From contig NZ_VNJJ01000004.1 in the NCBI RefSeq assembly GCF_007786475.1, positions 375,058 to 439,057 of the forward strand: a stretch of 64,000 bases of DNA, given 5' to 3'. Both the position numbers and the translations under genes were made by a program. The notes beneath the pieces were generated by a model. That model saw only the letters and a program-made list of their open reading frames with translations. It had not been told where the DNA came from and did not search any database. Source of the stretch: Cohnella terricola (GTDB lineage: Bacteria; Bacillota; Bacilli; Paenibacillales; Paenibacillaceae). How positions within the stretch are numbered: the first letter of the stretch is position 1; each line of letters starts with the position of its first letter. Below, piece after piece: positions 1 to 8,363 of the stretch.

Positions 1-2
1 CG

Positions 3-950
3 AGCAACAGATCCGGGAGAAACAGAACGATCACGCTGAACGATTCCGAGAGAAACCTATACGGATCGCGGCTGTTGACGCTGACGGCCCCCGTTCGGGC
101 GGAGGAGATTCTGGGGCGCACGATTCGCCAGGACTTGTTCGAAGCGATCGATTATTTGCCGGATGCTTTCGTCGACCTGATGTTCGTCGATCCTCCCTAT
201 AACCTCACGAAAACTTTTAACGGCAACACTTTTAACCAAATGAACAACGGGCGGTATACGGAGTGGCTCGACGCCTGGTTTTCCAGAATCGTCCGCATCC
301 TCAAGCCCGACGCGACGGTCTATATATGCGGCGATTGGCGCTCAAGCCATTCGATCTTCGAGGTAGCCTCCAAGTATTTGAACATCATCAACCGAATTAC
401 GTGGGAGCGGGAAAAAGGACGCGGCGCCCTATCCAATTGGAAGAACGCCTCTGAAGATATTTGGCACTGCACGAAATCCGGCGACTACAAATTTTACGTC
501 GATCGCGTGAAGATGAAGCGGAAAGTCATCGCCCCCTATCGGACGAAAGAAGGGTCGCCCAAGGATTGGGACGACGCCTCCGACGGCAAATTCCGTCTCA
601 CGTATCCTTCCAACCTGTGGACCGATCTGACGGTGCCGTTCTGGTCGATGCCCGAGAATACAGATCACCCGACGCAGAAGCCGGAGAAGCTGCTCGCCAA
701 GATCATTCTGGCCAGCTCCGACGAGAATGACGTCGTGTTCGATCCGTTCTGCGGGGCGGGGACGACATCCGTCGTGGCGAAGAAGCTCAACAGGCGGTTC
801 GCCGGCATCGAGCTCGACGAAACTTACTGCTGCCTCACCGAGAAACGACTTCATCTCGCGGACAGCGACGCCTCGATTCAAGGCTATTCGGAGGGCGTTT
901 TCTGGGAGCGGAACACTTATCAACACATGAAACGGGTTCGCCGTCCGTAA
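3..950 (+). CDS. Site-specific adenine-N6 DNA methyltransferase, 5'-truncated
   Basis: Transfers a methyl group from S-adenosylmethionine to adenine in a specific DNA site. Counting from an in-frame TTG at 75, the catalytic DPPY motif is at residues 39-42 and the AdoMet-binding motif DPFCGAGTT starts at 223. This order (motif IV first, motif I last) is that of beta-class adenine methylases. The HPTQKP segment before motif I is also typical. The frame stays open to the left edge with plausible coding sequence (ending NLYGSRLLTL before residue 1), so the true start is probably outside the window. No restriction gene follows within the window, so it may be an orphan regulator, or a nuclease partner may lie to the left. 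Function class is secure, target site unknown. Confidence 0.88.
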   Translation, partial: SNRSGRNRTITLNDSERNLYGSRLLTLTAPVRAEEILGRTIRQDLFEAIDYLPDAFVDLMFVDPPYNLTKTFNGNTFNQMNNGRYTEWLDAWFSRIVRILKPDATVYICGDWRSSHSIFEVASKYLNIINRITWEREKGRGALSNWKNASEDIWHCTKSGDYKFYVDRVKMKRKVIAPYRTKEGSPKDWDDASDGKFRLTYPSNLWTDLTVPFWSMPENTDHPTQKPEKLLAKIILASSDENDVVFDPFCGAGTTSVVAKKLNRRFAGIELDETYCCLTEKRLHLADSDASIQGYSEGVFWERNTYQHMKRVRRP

Positions 951-970
951 GGGACGCAAACCCGTTTATT
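929..970 (+). terminator. Intrinsic terminator after the methyltransferase
   Basis: Arms AAACGGGTT (930-938) and AACCCGTTT (959-967) enclose the stop codon, with an inner GTCC/GGAC pairing, and are followed by a short T/A tract. The stem overlaps the last codons of the gene. Confidence 0.6.
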
Positions 971-1096
971 ATTGGCGATCGATTTGAATTGACACCCGAT
1001 ATCTTCAATGGTATGGTTGGAGCAATATAGGCATTCCGCGGGAACATGCGGGGTGCTTATCTCTATATTCGGCAACCGCGCAAAGGGAGGTTATCC

Positions 1097-1291
1097 ATGA
1101 TCCGTGTCAAGGAATTTTTGGACACCGACAGTTCTTTGGCAGAGAAAAGGGTGAATGAATTTCTCGCCGGGCTCCGAGACGATCAAGTCGTCAATATTTG
1201 TTATAGCTCCATTAGCAAGACTAACCTCAACAACATAAGCGAACAAAGAAGCGCGATACTGGTCGTCTACAAAATAGACCCCGATAAATAA
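1097..1291 (+). CDS. cse60: Cse60-like sporulation protein
   Basis: A 64-residue protein beginning MIRVKEFLD and continuing with a KRVNEFLAGL segment. This pattern matches the small Cse60 family of endospore formers, which in Bacillus subtilis is expressed in the mother cell under sigma-E; its biochemical role is unknown. The ATG at 1097 is preceded by AAAGGGAGG at 1082-1090, a near-ideal ribosome site, so I prefer it to the longer frame starting upstream. A small membrane ORF with its own ribosome site follows 24 bp later, suggesting a two-gene unit. Family assignment is from memory of the conserved N-terminus. Confidence 0.75.
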   Translation: MIRVKEFLDTDSSLAEKRVNEFLAGLRDDQVVNICYSSISKTNLNNISEQRSAILVVYKIDPDK

Positions 1292-1315
1292 TCTCATAGA
1301 AAGGAGTAGCTCGGA

Positions 1316-1492
1316 TTGACAAATCGCGAACACTTGCAGCTCAGGCAAGATTCCGGAGACGTTATGCCGCCCGACCATGCGACGGATCACAGCGCGCGGT
1401 ATGGGGCCTTTTTCAGGTTTCTATCGTTCCTCGGCATCGCTTGCATGGCCGCATTGGCGATCTACTGCCTCGTTTATTTTGCTTGGAAGTAA
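1316..1492 (+). CDS. Small single-pass membrane protein, TTG start
   Basis: A 58-codon frame starting with TTG at 1316, nine bases after AAGGAG (1301-1306). The N-terminal half is polar (HLQLRQDSGDV). The C-terminal half is a hydrophobic helix (roughly residues 33-56) ending FAWK, so one membrane span is expected. It follows cse60 closely and would be missed by scans that require ATG or 60 codons; an ATG at 1364 is a possible shorter start. I do not recognise the family. The ribosome site and the amphipathic-then-hydrophobic layout support a real gene, perhaps a sporulation membrane peptide. Confidence 0.55.
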   Translation: MTNREHLQLRQDSGDVMPPDHATDHSARYGAFFRFLSFLGIACMAALAIYCLVYFAWK

Positions 1493-1511
1493 GCTGCTGC
1501 AGGTTGGCTGG

Positions 1512-1715
1512 CGAATAGCGATGATTAACATCTCTAATCTCGCTAGCTGCCCGGTTTTGTTTCGCAATAGCGATGTTTGATATCGTTGTTGGTCGACAAC
1601 TTCTTAATCGACCGCGATTGTGTCGCTTATTACGTTGTTTTGCATCGCTATTGACTGCGCTTGGGTAACGATTTCGAACAATAACGATGAATTCTATTGC
1701 TATTAACTTATTAAC
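1512..1715. repeat. Degenerate ~51-bp tandem repeat region (tentative)
   Basis: The string AATAGCGATG occurs at 1514 and 1566 (52 bp apart), and CGTTGTT at 1584 and 1633 (49 bp apart). Further decayed copies of the AATA/CGATG theme appear near 1680. There is no coding potential. The layout (repeat region, then a hairpin on its right) matches the clear 51-bp arrays elsewhere in the window, but the similarity between units is weak. Confidence 0.3.
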
Positions 1716-1777
1716 AAATCCCCCTTGAGAGAACCGTCGGCTATGCCGCGGTGATTCTCGAGGGGGATTTGTTTTTT
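1715..1777. terminator. Strong hairpin terminator, possibly bidirectional
   Basis: Outer arms around CAAATCCCCCT (from 1715) and AGGGGGATTTG (to 1771), plus an inner ACCG/CGGT stem, followed on the plus strand by six T. It lies between the plus-strand small genes and the 3' end of the minus-strand beta-propeller gene and could serve both. Confidence 0.75.
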
Positions 1778-1799
1778 CGACTCTATGATTGGCGTTCCG

Positions 1800-3767
1800 C
1801 TATTTACGCTCGCCTACGACGATCACGCCGCCGTCGCCGACAGCGATAAACCGTTTGCCGTCCCAGACGACGCTGCGCAATTTCTTGAGCGTCGGAGAGG
1901 CGATCTTGGTCCAAGTTTTGCCGTCGGACATATAGATCATGCCGCGGTCCCCAACGGCGGCGACCGCGCCGGAACTGCTGGCCGCAAGCCCGTTGAAGTT
2001 TTCGGAACGAATGGACAGTGCCTTCTTCCACGTCTTGCCGTCCGTCGATTCGATCAGGCCTGCATCGCCGATCGCCACGAATTTCGTTCCCGTCCACACC
2101 GTCTGCTTGATCTTGAAATAAATCTCGTAACCGTCCACCGTCGCTTTGAGTTTGGTCCATGTCTTCCCGTCTTTGGATTGGTAGAGGTCGCTGTCGCGAT
2201 ACCCTAGCCACAGCTTCCCGTTCGTCGCCATCGGAATCGCCTGAACGCCCTTGAGCGGCGTCCAAGTCTTTCCGTCTTTGCTGGAAGCGGACAGCTTCCC
2301 GCCAAACACCCGCAACTCGCCCCCGGCCGCCGACACGTCGTCGATCGGTTCGGCTAAGGCGGAGCTAATGTCTGTCACGGTTCCGCCGGAATAGAGAAGA
2401 TTTGCTTCGCTCAACTTTGTCGTAAATTGGAAACCGGTAGCCATGAACGAGCTTTGAGTTCCGTAAAGGTTGTAGAGCATCGTCATATCGTTAACCCGTT
2501 CGGGATCCGCGTCCTCCCACCGGCTGCCGTCGCCGGAAATCTTGAACGTTCCTCCACCGGCTATCGCGTAGCGACCTCCGGAATAAACGATGCCGTGGAG
2601 ATCGCCGTTCTCGCCCGACGCCTCCAGCATCCATTCTTCGTCGAGACCTTTCGCGGAACGGATCGCCCCTTTCGCTCCGACGGCAGAGAATCCGTCCGAC
2701 GTTTTCGCAATTCCGTAAATATTGCCTTTTAATCCACCGTACTTCATATAATAGAGCGCATGCATCAGATCTCCGTGCTCTTGCGTTTTATCTTTCCACT
2801 TCTTGCCGTCCGCGGACTCGAACAACGTCCCGTAATGACCGGCCGCCACGAACTTGCCGTCCGTCCAGATGACCGCGTTCAGCGAGATGTTATAGAAATC
2901 GCTAGCCGGCTGTCGCTTGTAAATCAAGCCGTCCTCCGAAGTGAATACGGCGCCGCCCAAAGCTCTGCCCGTGCTCGCGCGTCCGTCCCATCCTACGGCT
3001 ACGAGAACATCGCCGTTCGACGCTGCCGCATGAATCGTCGCTCCGATATCGGCTTTCTTGAAGCTCCACGTCTTCAAGTCGCGCGAATAGAACACGCCTT
3101 CGCTAGCGATGGCAATCCAGTTGCTCTTGAACTTGACGAGTTGGAGCGACTTATTGTAAAGATCCACGCGCTCGGTCGAAACGAGCGGAGTCAGCGTCCA
3201 CTCCGACCCGTTCGCGGATACGCCGATCAAGGGATTGGAATAGTTGGAACCTCCGCTTGAAATTCTCCCTTCGGCCACGGCCACATATTGCTTGCCGTCC
3301 CAAATGGCGTCCATCCAACGAATTCCGTCCGGCTTAAGCTCCAGCTTGCCTTCCGGTTTATTTTTGTAATAGGAGTTGAACTGGTCCAGCCGAATCGTAC
3401 TCTTGACGGTGGATTTCGTCCATTTGGCACCGTCCGAGGACAGCGCGACGACACCCCCGTCGCCGACCACGATTGCCGTCTTGCCGTCCGTCGCCGCCGC
3501 GGTCAGGTTCCCTTTGACGGGGAAAGCCGTCGGATTCCAGTTCCCGCCGTTCGCGCTTCTGAGCACCGTCGTATCAACGCCGAGCGCGATCCGAGTCCCG
3601 TTATCGAGAACGACGATGTCCCTAAGATCGGAGCTTTCTTTCCCGCTTTGCTGTTTCCATTGCCATGAAGGAGACGCTGCTTTCGCAGGTTCGCCGACGC
3701 CTCCGAATGCGACGATCAACGACAATAACCAAATCGCACAAGTGAATGTTTTTCTCGATGCCCTCAA
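1800..3767 (-). CDS. Secreted beta-propeller (YCF48/BNR-like) protein
   Basis: A 655-residue protein with a signal peptide (basic start, hydrophobic core, AKA-A cleavage region near residue 30). The rest is a series of about 10-12 blades built on variants of SxDGKTWTK and WxGxxFVAVGxxG, the pattern of BNR/YCF48-like beta-propellers. Such folds usually bind ligands or proteins; no catalytic residues are evident. The TTG start at 3767 is preceded by GGAGG with 7-bp spacing. It stands alone, with a terminator-like hairpin downstream. No SLH or LPXTG anchor is present, so it is probably released or loosely wall-associated. Function unknown. Confidence 0.8.
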   Translation of the reverse strand: MRASRKTFTCAIWLLSLIVAFGGVGEPAKAASPSWQWKQQSGKESSDLRDIVVLDNGTRIALGVDTTVLRSANGGNWNPTAFPVKGNLTAAATDGKTAIVVGDGGVVALSSDGAKWTKSTVKSTIRLDQFNSYYKNKPEGKLELKPDGIRWMDAIWDGKQYVAVAEGRISSGGSNYSNPLIGVSANGSEWTLTPLVSTERVDLYNKSLQLVKFKSNWIAIASEGVFYSRDLKTWSFKKADIGATIHAAASNGDVLVAVGWDGRASTGRALGGAVFTSEDGLIYKRQPASDFYNISLNAVIWTDGKFVAAGHYGTLFESADGKKWKDKTQEHGDLMHALYYMKYGGLKGNIYGIAKTSDGFSAVGAKGAIRSAKGLDEEWMLEASGENGDLHGIVYSGGRYAIAGGGTFKISGDGSRWEDADPERVNDMTMLYNLYGTQSSFMATGFQFTTKLSEANLLYSGGTVTDISSALAEPIDDVSAAGGELRVFGGKLSASSKDGKTWTPLKGVQAIPMATNGKLWLGYRDSDLYQSKDGKTWTKLKATVDGYEIYFKIKQTVWTGTKFVAIGDAGLIESTDGKTWKKALSIRSENFNGLAASSSGAVAAVGDRGMIYMSDGKTWTKIASPTLKKLRSVVWDGKRFIAVGDGGVIVVGERK

Positions 3768-3793
3768 GACTGTACCTCCGGAAGTGAATTATT

Positions 3794-3821
3794 AATTGTA
3801 TAAACCATTACAATTGTATAA
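3794..3821. promoter_or_regulatory. 18-bp-spaced direct repeat upstream of the propeller gene
   Basis: AATTGTATAA occurs at 3794-3803 and 3812-3821, one start every 18 bp, within the AT-rich region about 30-55 bp upstream of the TTG start. On the minus strand each copy also resembles a -10 element. It may be an operator or tandem -10 boxes. Confidence 0.35.
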
Positions 3822-3861
3822 TAATTCCTTCGCCGGAAAAATAGCCCGAGCTGAAATAGAT

Positions 3862-4869
3862 TTACTCCGCGATCGGAACTGTGCGCGCTTTGCGCCCGCC
3901 GAACACGGTCCATTCCGTATAACCGACCTTGAGCGCCGCCGCGCTCGCCTCATCCAATAAATTGCCGATATCGTCGGGAAAATGGGAATCCGATGACAAC
4001 GAGATTGGAACGCGATGCTCCGCAAGCACGGACAAGAACAGCGGGCTCGGGCAATGCTCGGCGACCGGATAGCGATATGCAAGACCGGTATTGATCTCCG
4101 TGGCTACGCCGGCCAAAACCATCTCTTCCGCCGCTTGGCGATAAAGGGGCAACAGCTCCTTCTCGTCCGCGGGACGGAAGCCGAATACTTTCAGGTTGTC
4201 GGGGTGGGCGATCAGATCGAACAGTCCCGACCGGCATGCTTGGCCGAGGAGATCGTAATAGCGCCCATACGCCTGCATCGGGTCCATCTGCTCGAACTTC
4301 GACCGCGTGTCGGGATTGTCGAAACCCCAGCCGTCCATAAAATGAACCGATCCGATCACGTAATCCCAATCGTAACCCGCCAATATCTGCCCGAGCTCGG
4401 CTTCTCCCCCTTCGAAGAAATCCGCTTCCACTCCCAACAACAAGTCCGGACGGGACTGCTTCGCCTCCGTTACGAACGTCACGAACTCATCCAACGACGC
4501 GACGCAGACCTGGTTCAGCCACTCCTCCTGCAGGCGGCCGATCGGGCTGTCGTCCAGCAGCATATGTTTCTCGTAGTAAGGTCGACATTCCCGAAAGCGG
4601 TACAGGTGGTCGACGACTCCGAACAAGCCGATGCCTCGCGCTCTTCCCGTATGCAAGTAACGATCTAGCCATTCCTCGCTGAAGCATCCGTTCCACATCC
4701 GGCTTTCCAACTGCTCCGACAAGCCTTCCGCCCAGGCGCGGGAATGGCCGATTGTCTGATCCAAGGCGGAACCGGTCGCGGCCAGCGCCTGCAATGTGCG
4801 AGAGAGCCAGCGCAATGAATAAGGGCCTTCTTCCAAGTGAAAATGCATATCTACCTTCATCTGCTTCAT
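3862..4869 (-). CDS. PHP-domain phosphoesterase (HisK histidinol-phosphatase-like)
   Basis: A 335-residue protein starting with the PHP metal motif (DMHFHLEEG). Later metal-ligand candidates are VEADFFEG, IGSVHFMDGW, LIAHPDNL and SSDSHFPDDIG, in the order of the HisK/PHP phosphatase fold. It should hydrolyse a phosphomonoester with bound metal ions in the cytoplasm. No other histidine-biosynthesis gene is nearby. As the last gene of an ABC-transporter operon and 15 bp after an alkaline-phosphatase-superfamily gene, it more likely works on an imported phosphorylated compound than on histidinol phosphate. A second ATG four codons in (MKVDMHF) is an alternative start. Confidence 0.78.
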   Translation of the reverse strand: MKQMKVDMHFHLEEGPYSLRWLSRTLQALAATGSALDQTIGHSRAWAEGLSEQLESRMWNGCFSEEWLDRYLHTGRARGIGLFGVVDHLYRFRECRPYYEKHMLLDDSPIGRLQEEWLNQVCVASLDEFVTFVTEAKQSRPDLLLGVEADFFEGGEAELGQILAGYDWDYVIGSVHFMDGWGFDNPDTRSKFEQMDPMQAYGRYYDLLGQACRSGLFDLIAHPDNLKVFGFRPADEKELLPLYRQAAEEMVLAGVATEINTGLAYRYPVAEHCPSPLFLSVLAEHRVPISLSSDSHFPDDIGNLLDEASAAALKVGYTEWTVFGGRKARTVPIAE

Positions 4870-4884
4870 CTCCCTCTTATATAA

Positions 4885-5712
4885 TCATAGCGGCAGGCAG
4901 TCCGGATGCATCTCGGCCGACGGTTTCAGCCCAAGGCAACGGCAGAAGAGAGGCGCCATGCCCAACTGCGATAACGGCTCTTCTGCATCGCTCGCGATTA
5001 CCCGTTCTCCAATAATATACAAGGGCACAAACCTTTCTTCCGGCGCCGTCCCCCCGTGGTGTCCCCGCGCGTTCATTCCGTGATCCGAGGTGACAACGAT
5101 GCGATATCCTTCAGACAGCCATAACGGCACGAGCGTTGCGAGAATGCCGTCCGCGGTTCTAACGGCCATGTCGTAGCCTTGGCTGTCCCCTCCGAATTTG
5201 TGCCCGGCGTCATCGATATTCATGGAGTGAATGTAGAGAAAATGAGGATCGTGCGACCGGCGCATATATTCCGCATCCGCGAACAGATGGCTGTCGGGAT
5301 AGTGATCTTCGAAGTAAAAAGCTCCGTGCTGGATCGGCTTGCCTTCGTCGTGCTGATGCCGATCGATCAGTGGATTAAACGGCGCGGAGTTATAAAGTTC
5401 GCTGACCCAGTGGTAAGCGGCGGCAGCCGTCGTTAACCCGGCTTCCCGGGCCAAGTGAAACACGCTGCGTTCCTTGCTTAGTCTGACGATATGATTGGCC
5501 GTAATGCCGTTCTTGCTTGCCGCCGTACCCGTTAACAGAACTTCATAGAGCGGCCTCGAAAGGCTGGGCAGCTCCGATTTCACTTGATAACAGAACGCTT
5601 CGCCCCGCTCGACGAGATGTTCCATGTAACCGAGACATCTGCGCGCGGCATCATAACGAAGCCCATCCAATACGACCGTGATTAAACGAGAAGGTTGCTG
5701 CAAACGATCCAT
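4885..5712 (-). CDS. Alkaline-phosphatase-superfamily phosphodiesterase/phosphatase
   Basis: A 275-residue enzyme of the alkaline phosphatase/nucleotide pyrophosphatase superfamily. Metal ligands are visible as VVLDGLRYD (Asp16), the nucleophile region LPSLSRP (probably Ser52), NIDDAGH and SDHGMNARGHHGG. There is no signal peptide, so it acts in the cytoplasm. Relatives hydrolyse phosphomonoesters, diesters or phosphonates. The operon (DeoR repressor, ABC importer, PHP phosphatase) points to cleavage of an imported phosphorylated compound such as a phosphodiester or phosphonate. It starts 4 bp after the DeoR gene stops. Substrate cannot be read from sequence. Confidence 0.8.
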   Translation of the reverse strand: MDRLQQPSRLITVVLDGLRYDAARRCLGYMEHLVERGEAFCYQVKSELPSLSRPLYEVLLTGTAASKNGITANHIVRLSKERSVFHLAREAGLTTAAAAYHWVSELYNSAPFNPLIDRHQHDEGKPIQHGAFYFEDHYPDSHLFADAEYMRRSHDPHFLYIHSMNIDDAGHKFGGDSQGYDMAVRTADGILATLVPLWLSEGYRIVVTSDHGMNARGHHGGTAPEERFVPLYIIGERVIASDAEEPLSQLGMAPLFCRCLGLKPSAEMHPDCLPL

Positions 5713-5716
5713 TCTA

Positions 5717-6511
5717 TCACGCCTCTCCTTTCGCTTCGTACCATTGAATCCGATGTTGTTTCAGTGCCGGAAGCCACTCTTTGGGCGGCGCGACATTGCT
5801 GACGATTGCGTCGATCTTGCGGAGGGGCGCGATCTCAACGAAGGCTTCCTTATCGAATTTCGAATCATCCGCGAGCACGATCGTCTGGCCGGCCGCCTCG
5901 ATCATTCGCCGGGAAAGCATCGTTTCGTCGAGGTCGTAATCGCTTATGCCTCGCTTGAGCGATATTCCCCCGATGGAAATAAACGCCTTGTCGACGCGAA
6001 ATTGCGCCATCTCGCGTTCCCCGGGAGCACCGGTCATCGATTGCTGTTCCGGGTTCAACCGGCCTCCGATTACGATAATTTGCCCCGAGAATCGCCCTTC
6101 GTTCAACGATTCCATGAGATGGTAAGCGACGGCGATCGAGTTGGTCAACAACGTGATCCGTTCCTTGCCGGAGATCGCCTTCGCCAGTTCGAGAGCCGTC
6201 GTACCGACATCGATGACGATGGTGTCCCCCGAGGAGATAAGCTCGGCGGCCTCCCGGCCGATCCGCGCCTTCTCCTCGGCTTTCACCTGCTGACGGTGCA
6301 GATACGGCGGCTCGTAGTTGGCCGGTTTGGCCGATACAGCCCCGCCGTATACTCTTTTCGCGTGCCCCTCCCGTTCCAGCAGAAGAAGATCGCGACGGAC
6401 GGTTTCTTCCGATACGGCGCAGCGCCGCGAGATGTCTGGGACTTTGACTTGCCCTTCCGACTTCAGAAGTTCGAGAATAATTCGTTTGCGTTGTTCCGAC
6501 GATACGGACAT
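5717..6511 (-). CDS. DeoR/GlpR-family transcriptional repressor
   Basis: A 264-residue regulator with an N-terminal winged HTH (about residues 5-57, containing the VSEETVRRDLLLLEREG recognition region). It has a C-terminal DeoR sensor domain (GDTIVIDVGTTALELAK, LTNSIAVAYHL, the VIGGRL core, and ADDSKFDKEAFVEI). Family members usually sense a phosphorylated sugar or related metabolite and repress their own operon. The ATG at 6511 lies 2 bp after the ATPase stop; a longer open frame reaching upstream into the ATPase gene is a shadow. It sits inside the ABC/phosphatase operon and probably controls it. Confidence 0.88.
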   Translation of the reverse strand: MSVSSEQRKRIILELLKSEGQVKVPDISRRCAVSEETVRRDLLLLEREGHAKRVYGGAVSAKPANYEPPYLHRQQVKAEEKARIGREAAELISSGDTIVIDVGTTALELAKAISGKERITLLTNSIAVAYHLMESLNEGRFSGQIIVIGGRLNPEQQSMTGAPGEREMAQFRVDKAFISIGGISLKRGISDYDLDETMLSRRMIEAAGQTIVLADDSKFDKEAFVEIAPLRKIDAIVSNVAPPKEWLPALKQHRIQWYEAKGEA

Positions 6512-6513
6512 CG

Positions 6514-7563
6514 TCAAGCCCCTTCTTTCTCCAGTTGCAGCAATTGGGACGGATTGAGAGCCAGGCGGACGGCGCCGCTTGTTTCCGTGCGGAACGTGCG
6601 TCCGTCGTTCAGCATATCGATCGTGAGTCGCACCCCGTTCGCCATGACTGAATAACGAATGACGTTGCCAAGTACACTGACGGAATCGATCGTACCTTCC
6701 ACGATACGACCGCCGACGCTCTCGGAGAACCCATGCTCGCCGAAGCCCGCAAGCAGCCTCACCGACTCGGGCCGCAGCGCGTAGCTTTCCGCCCGGCCGA
6801 TGTCGTCGCCGAACAGGCGGACGGCTTCGGCGTGGGTCAAGACGTTGTAGCTGCCCATGAATCGCGCCACGAATTCGGTGCGCGGCCGCGAGTATAATGT
6901 CTCGGGCGTGCCGTCCTGTACGATATGCCCGTTGTTCATGATGCAGATGCGATCGGACAGCGTGAGCGCTTCTTCCTGATCGTGGGTAACGAAGATCGTT
7001 GTCATGTTGAGCTTCTTCTGAATATCGCGTATTTCCGATCGCAGGTTTTTGCGGATTTTGGCATCGAGCGCGCTGAGCGGCTCGTCGAGCAGCAGCACCT
7101 TCGGCTGAACCGCAAGCGATCTGGCGAGCGCGACGCGTTGCTGCTGACCGCCGGACAATTGCTGCGGATAAGCGCCCCGCTTCTCCTCCAAATCCACGAG
7201 CGCAAGCAGCTCCTCGCACCGTCTTTGCCTTTCGGCCTTGTCTACTCCGCGCATTTTCAGTCCGTATTCAATATTGCCGTATACCGTTAGATTCGGAAAC
7301 AGGGCATACGACTGGAACACCATGCCCACCTCGCGGTTGCGCGGAGGCAAGCTGGCGATGTCTTTCCGTCCAAGCAGAATGCGTCCGCCGTCCGGCTCGG
7401 TCAGACCTGCGATGCAGCGGAGCAGCGTGCTTTTGCCACAGCCCGACGGCCCCAGCAACGTAACGAGCTCCCCTTCTTGAATCGAGAGATCTACGTTGTC
7501 CAGTACGATCGATCCCCCGAACGTTTTTCGGATCCCCTGAAGCTCCAAGTACGATGCGTTCAT
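6514..7563 (-). CDS. ABC transporter ATP-binding protein (PotA/FbpC/PhnT type)
   Basis: A 349-residue ATPase with Walker A GPSGCGKST (residues 38-46), Q-loop (MVFQSYALFPNL), signature LSGGQQQRVAL, Walker B VLLLDEP and the H-loop VTHDQEEAL. The roughly 110-residue C-terminal extension (from about ALRPESVRL) is the TOBE-type regulatory domain of importers for spermidine, iron, thiamine or aminoethylphosphonate. Its start overlaps the preceding permease stop by 4 bp (ATGA), so translation is coupled. It energises the importer encoded by the two upstream permeases and the binding protein. Confidence 0.92.
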   Translation of the reverse strand: MNASYLELQGIRKTFGGSIVLDNVDLSIQEGELVTLLGPSGCGKSTLLRCIAGLTEPDGGRILLGRKDIASLPPRNREVGMVFQSYALFPNLTVYGNIEYGLKMRGVDKAERQRRCEELLALVDLEEKRGAYPQQLSGGQQQRVALARSLAVQPKVLLLDEPLSALDAKIRKNLRSEIRDIQKKLNMTTIFVTHDQEEALTLSDRICIMNNGHIVQDGTPETLYSRPRTEFVARFMGSYNVLTHAEAVRLFGDDIGRAESYALRPESVRLLAGFGEHGFSESVGGRIVEGTIDSVSVLGNVIRYSVMANGVRLTIDMLNDGRTFRTETSGAVRLALNPSQLLQLEKEGA

Positions 7564-8363
7564 CTGCCCGCCTCCCCGTTAAATTTTTTGCCCAGCTTCA
7601 TCAGCACCGTGGACAACACTAGAATAAACAAGAAATAAGTGACCGCGATCGCGCTGGCCAGATGTCCGCTTTCGTTGACCCTTTGATATAAATACACTTG
7701 TATCGTTTGAATATGGCCGCCGACCAGCATGTTTGTAAGCACGAATTCGCCGAATAACACGGAGAAGCTGAGCAGTGTCGAGATCATGACGCCGGGCCAG
7801 ATGTTGGGCAGGATCACCGTCGCGAACGCCCTCATCCGGGACGCCCCAAGCATCTCTGCGGAATTAAGCAGCTCCGGGGCGGAAACCGTAAGCAGGCTGT
7901 TGCGGATGCCTTGATACATATACGGTAGGATGACGACGAAATACGCCCCGACCAAAATGTAAGCCGTACCGGTAATATCGATCGGACCGGAAGAATACGT
8001 CCTGATCAATCCGACCGCAGCAACGACGCCGGGGACGGCGTACGGCAATACGACGACCCCTTTCATGAACGTCTCCCATTTCGGCAAATACACCGTAATG
8101 ACGAAGACGGCGGGCAGCATCACTGCCAGGCTGAGTGCCACGCTGACGGCGCACAGATAGAAAGAGGTCCACAGCGCATCGAGAAAACGCAGATCCTTGA
8201 ACATTTCCAGCACCCATTCGAGCGTCCAGCTCTCGGGAAGCACCGTCGTCTGCCACTGCTTAGCGAAGCCGTACATGAACGTTCCGATAAGCGGAATCAG
8301 CAGGTAGATCATCAGCAGAAGCATTAGCGATCTGTGCGTCCATCCCGCTTTCGACTTCATCAT
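7560..8363 (-). CDS. ABC transporter permease, second subunit
   Basis: A 267-residue protein with about six membrane helices and the inner-membrane binding-protein-dependent transport signature around ELLNSAEMLGASRMRAF. It pairs with the permease encoded just upstream. I chose ATG 8363 because GGAGG lies 7 bp ahead of it and it overlaps the preceding stop as ATGA; a longer frame to 8393 would lie inside that gene. It resembles the second permease of PhnU/V- or PotC-type importers. Confidence 0.88.
   Translation of the reverse strand: MMKSKAGWTHRSLMLLLMIYLLIPLIGTFMYGFAKQWQTTVLPESWTLEWVLEMFKDLRFLDALWTSFYLCAVSVALSLAVMLPAVFVITVYLPKWETFMKGVVVLPYAVPGVVAAVGLIRTYSSGPIDITGTAYILVGAYFVVILPYMYQGIRNSLLTVSAPELLNSAEMLGASRMRAFATVILPNIWPGVMISTLLSFSVLFGEFVLTNMLVGGHIQTIQVYLYQRVNESGHLASAIAVTYFLFILVLSTVLMKLGKKFNGEAGR

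Noticed and set aside
4015..4668. 217-residue plus-strand ORF opposite the PHP gene
   Set aside because: A shadow frame of a GC-rich coding region with no family resemblance.
6512..7219. N-terminal extension of the DeoR-type regulator
   Set aside because: The extra frame lies inside the ABC ATPase gene and is low-complexity Arg/Ala; ATG 6511 is well placed.
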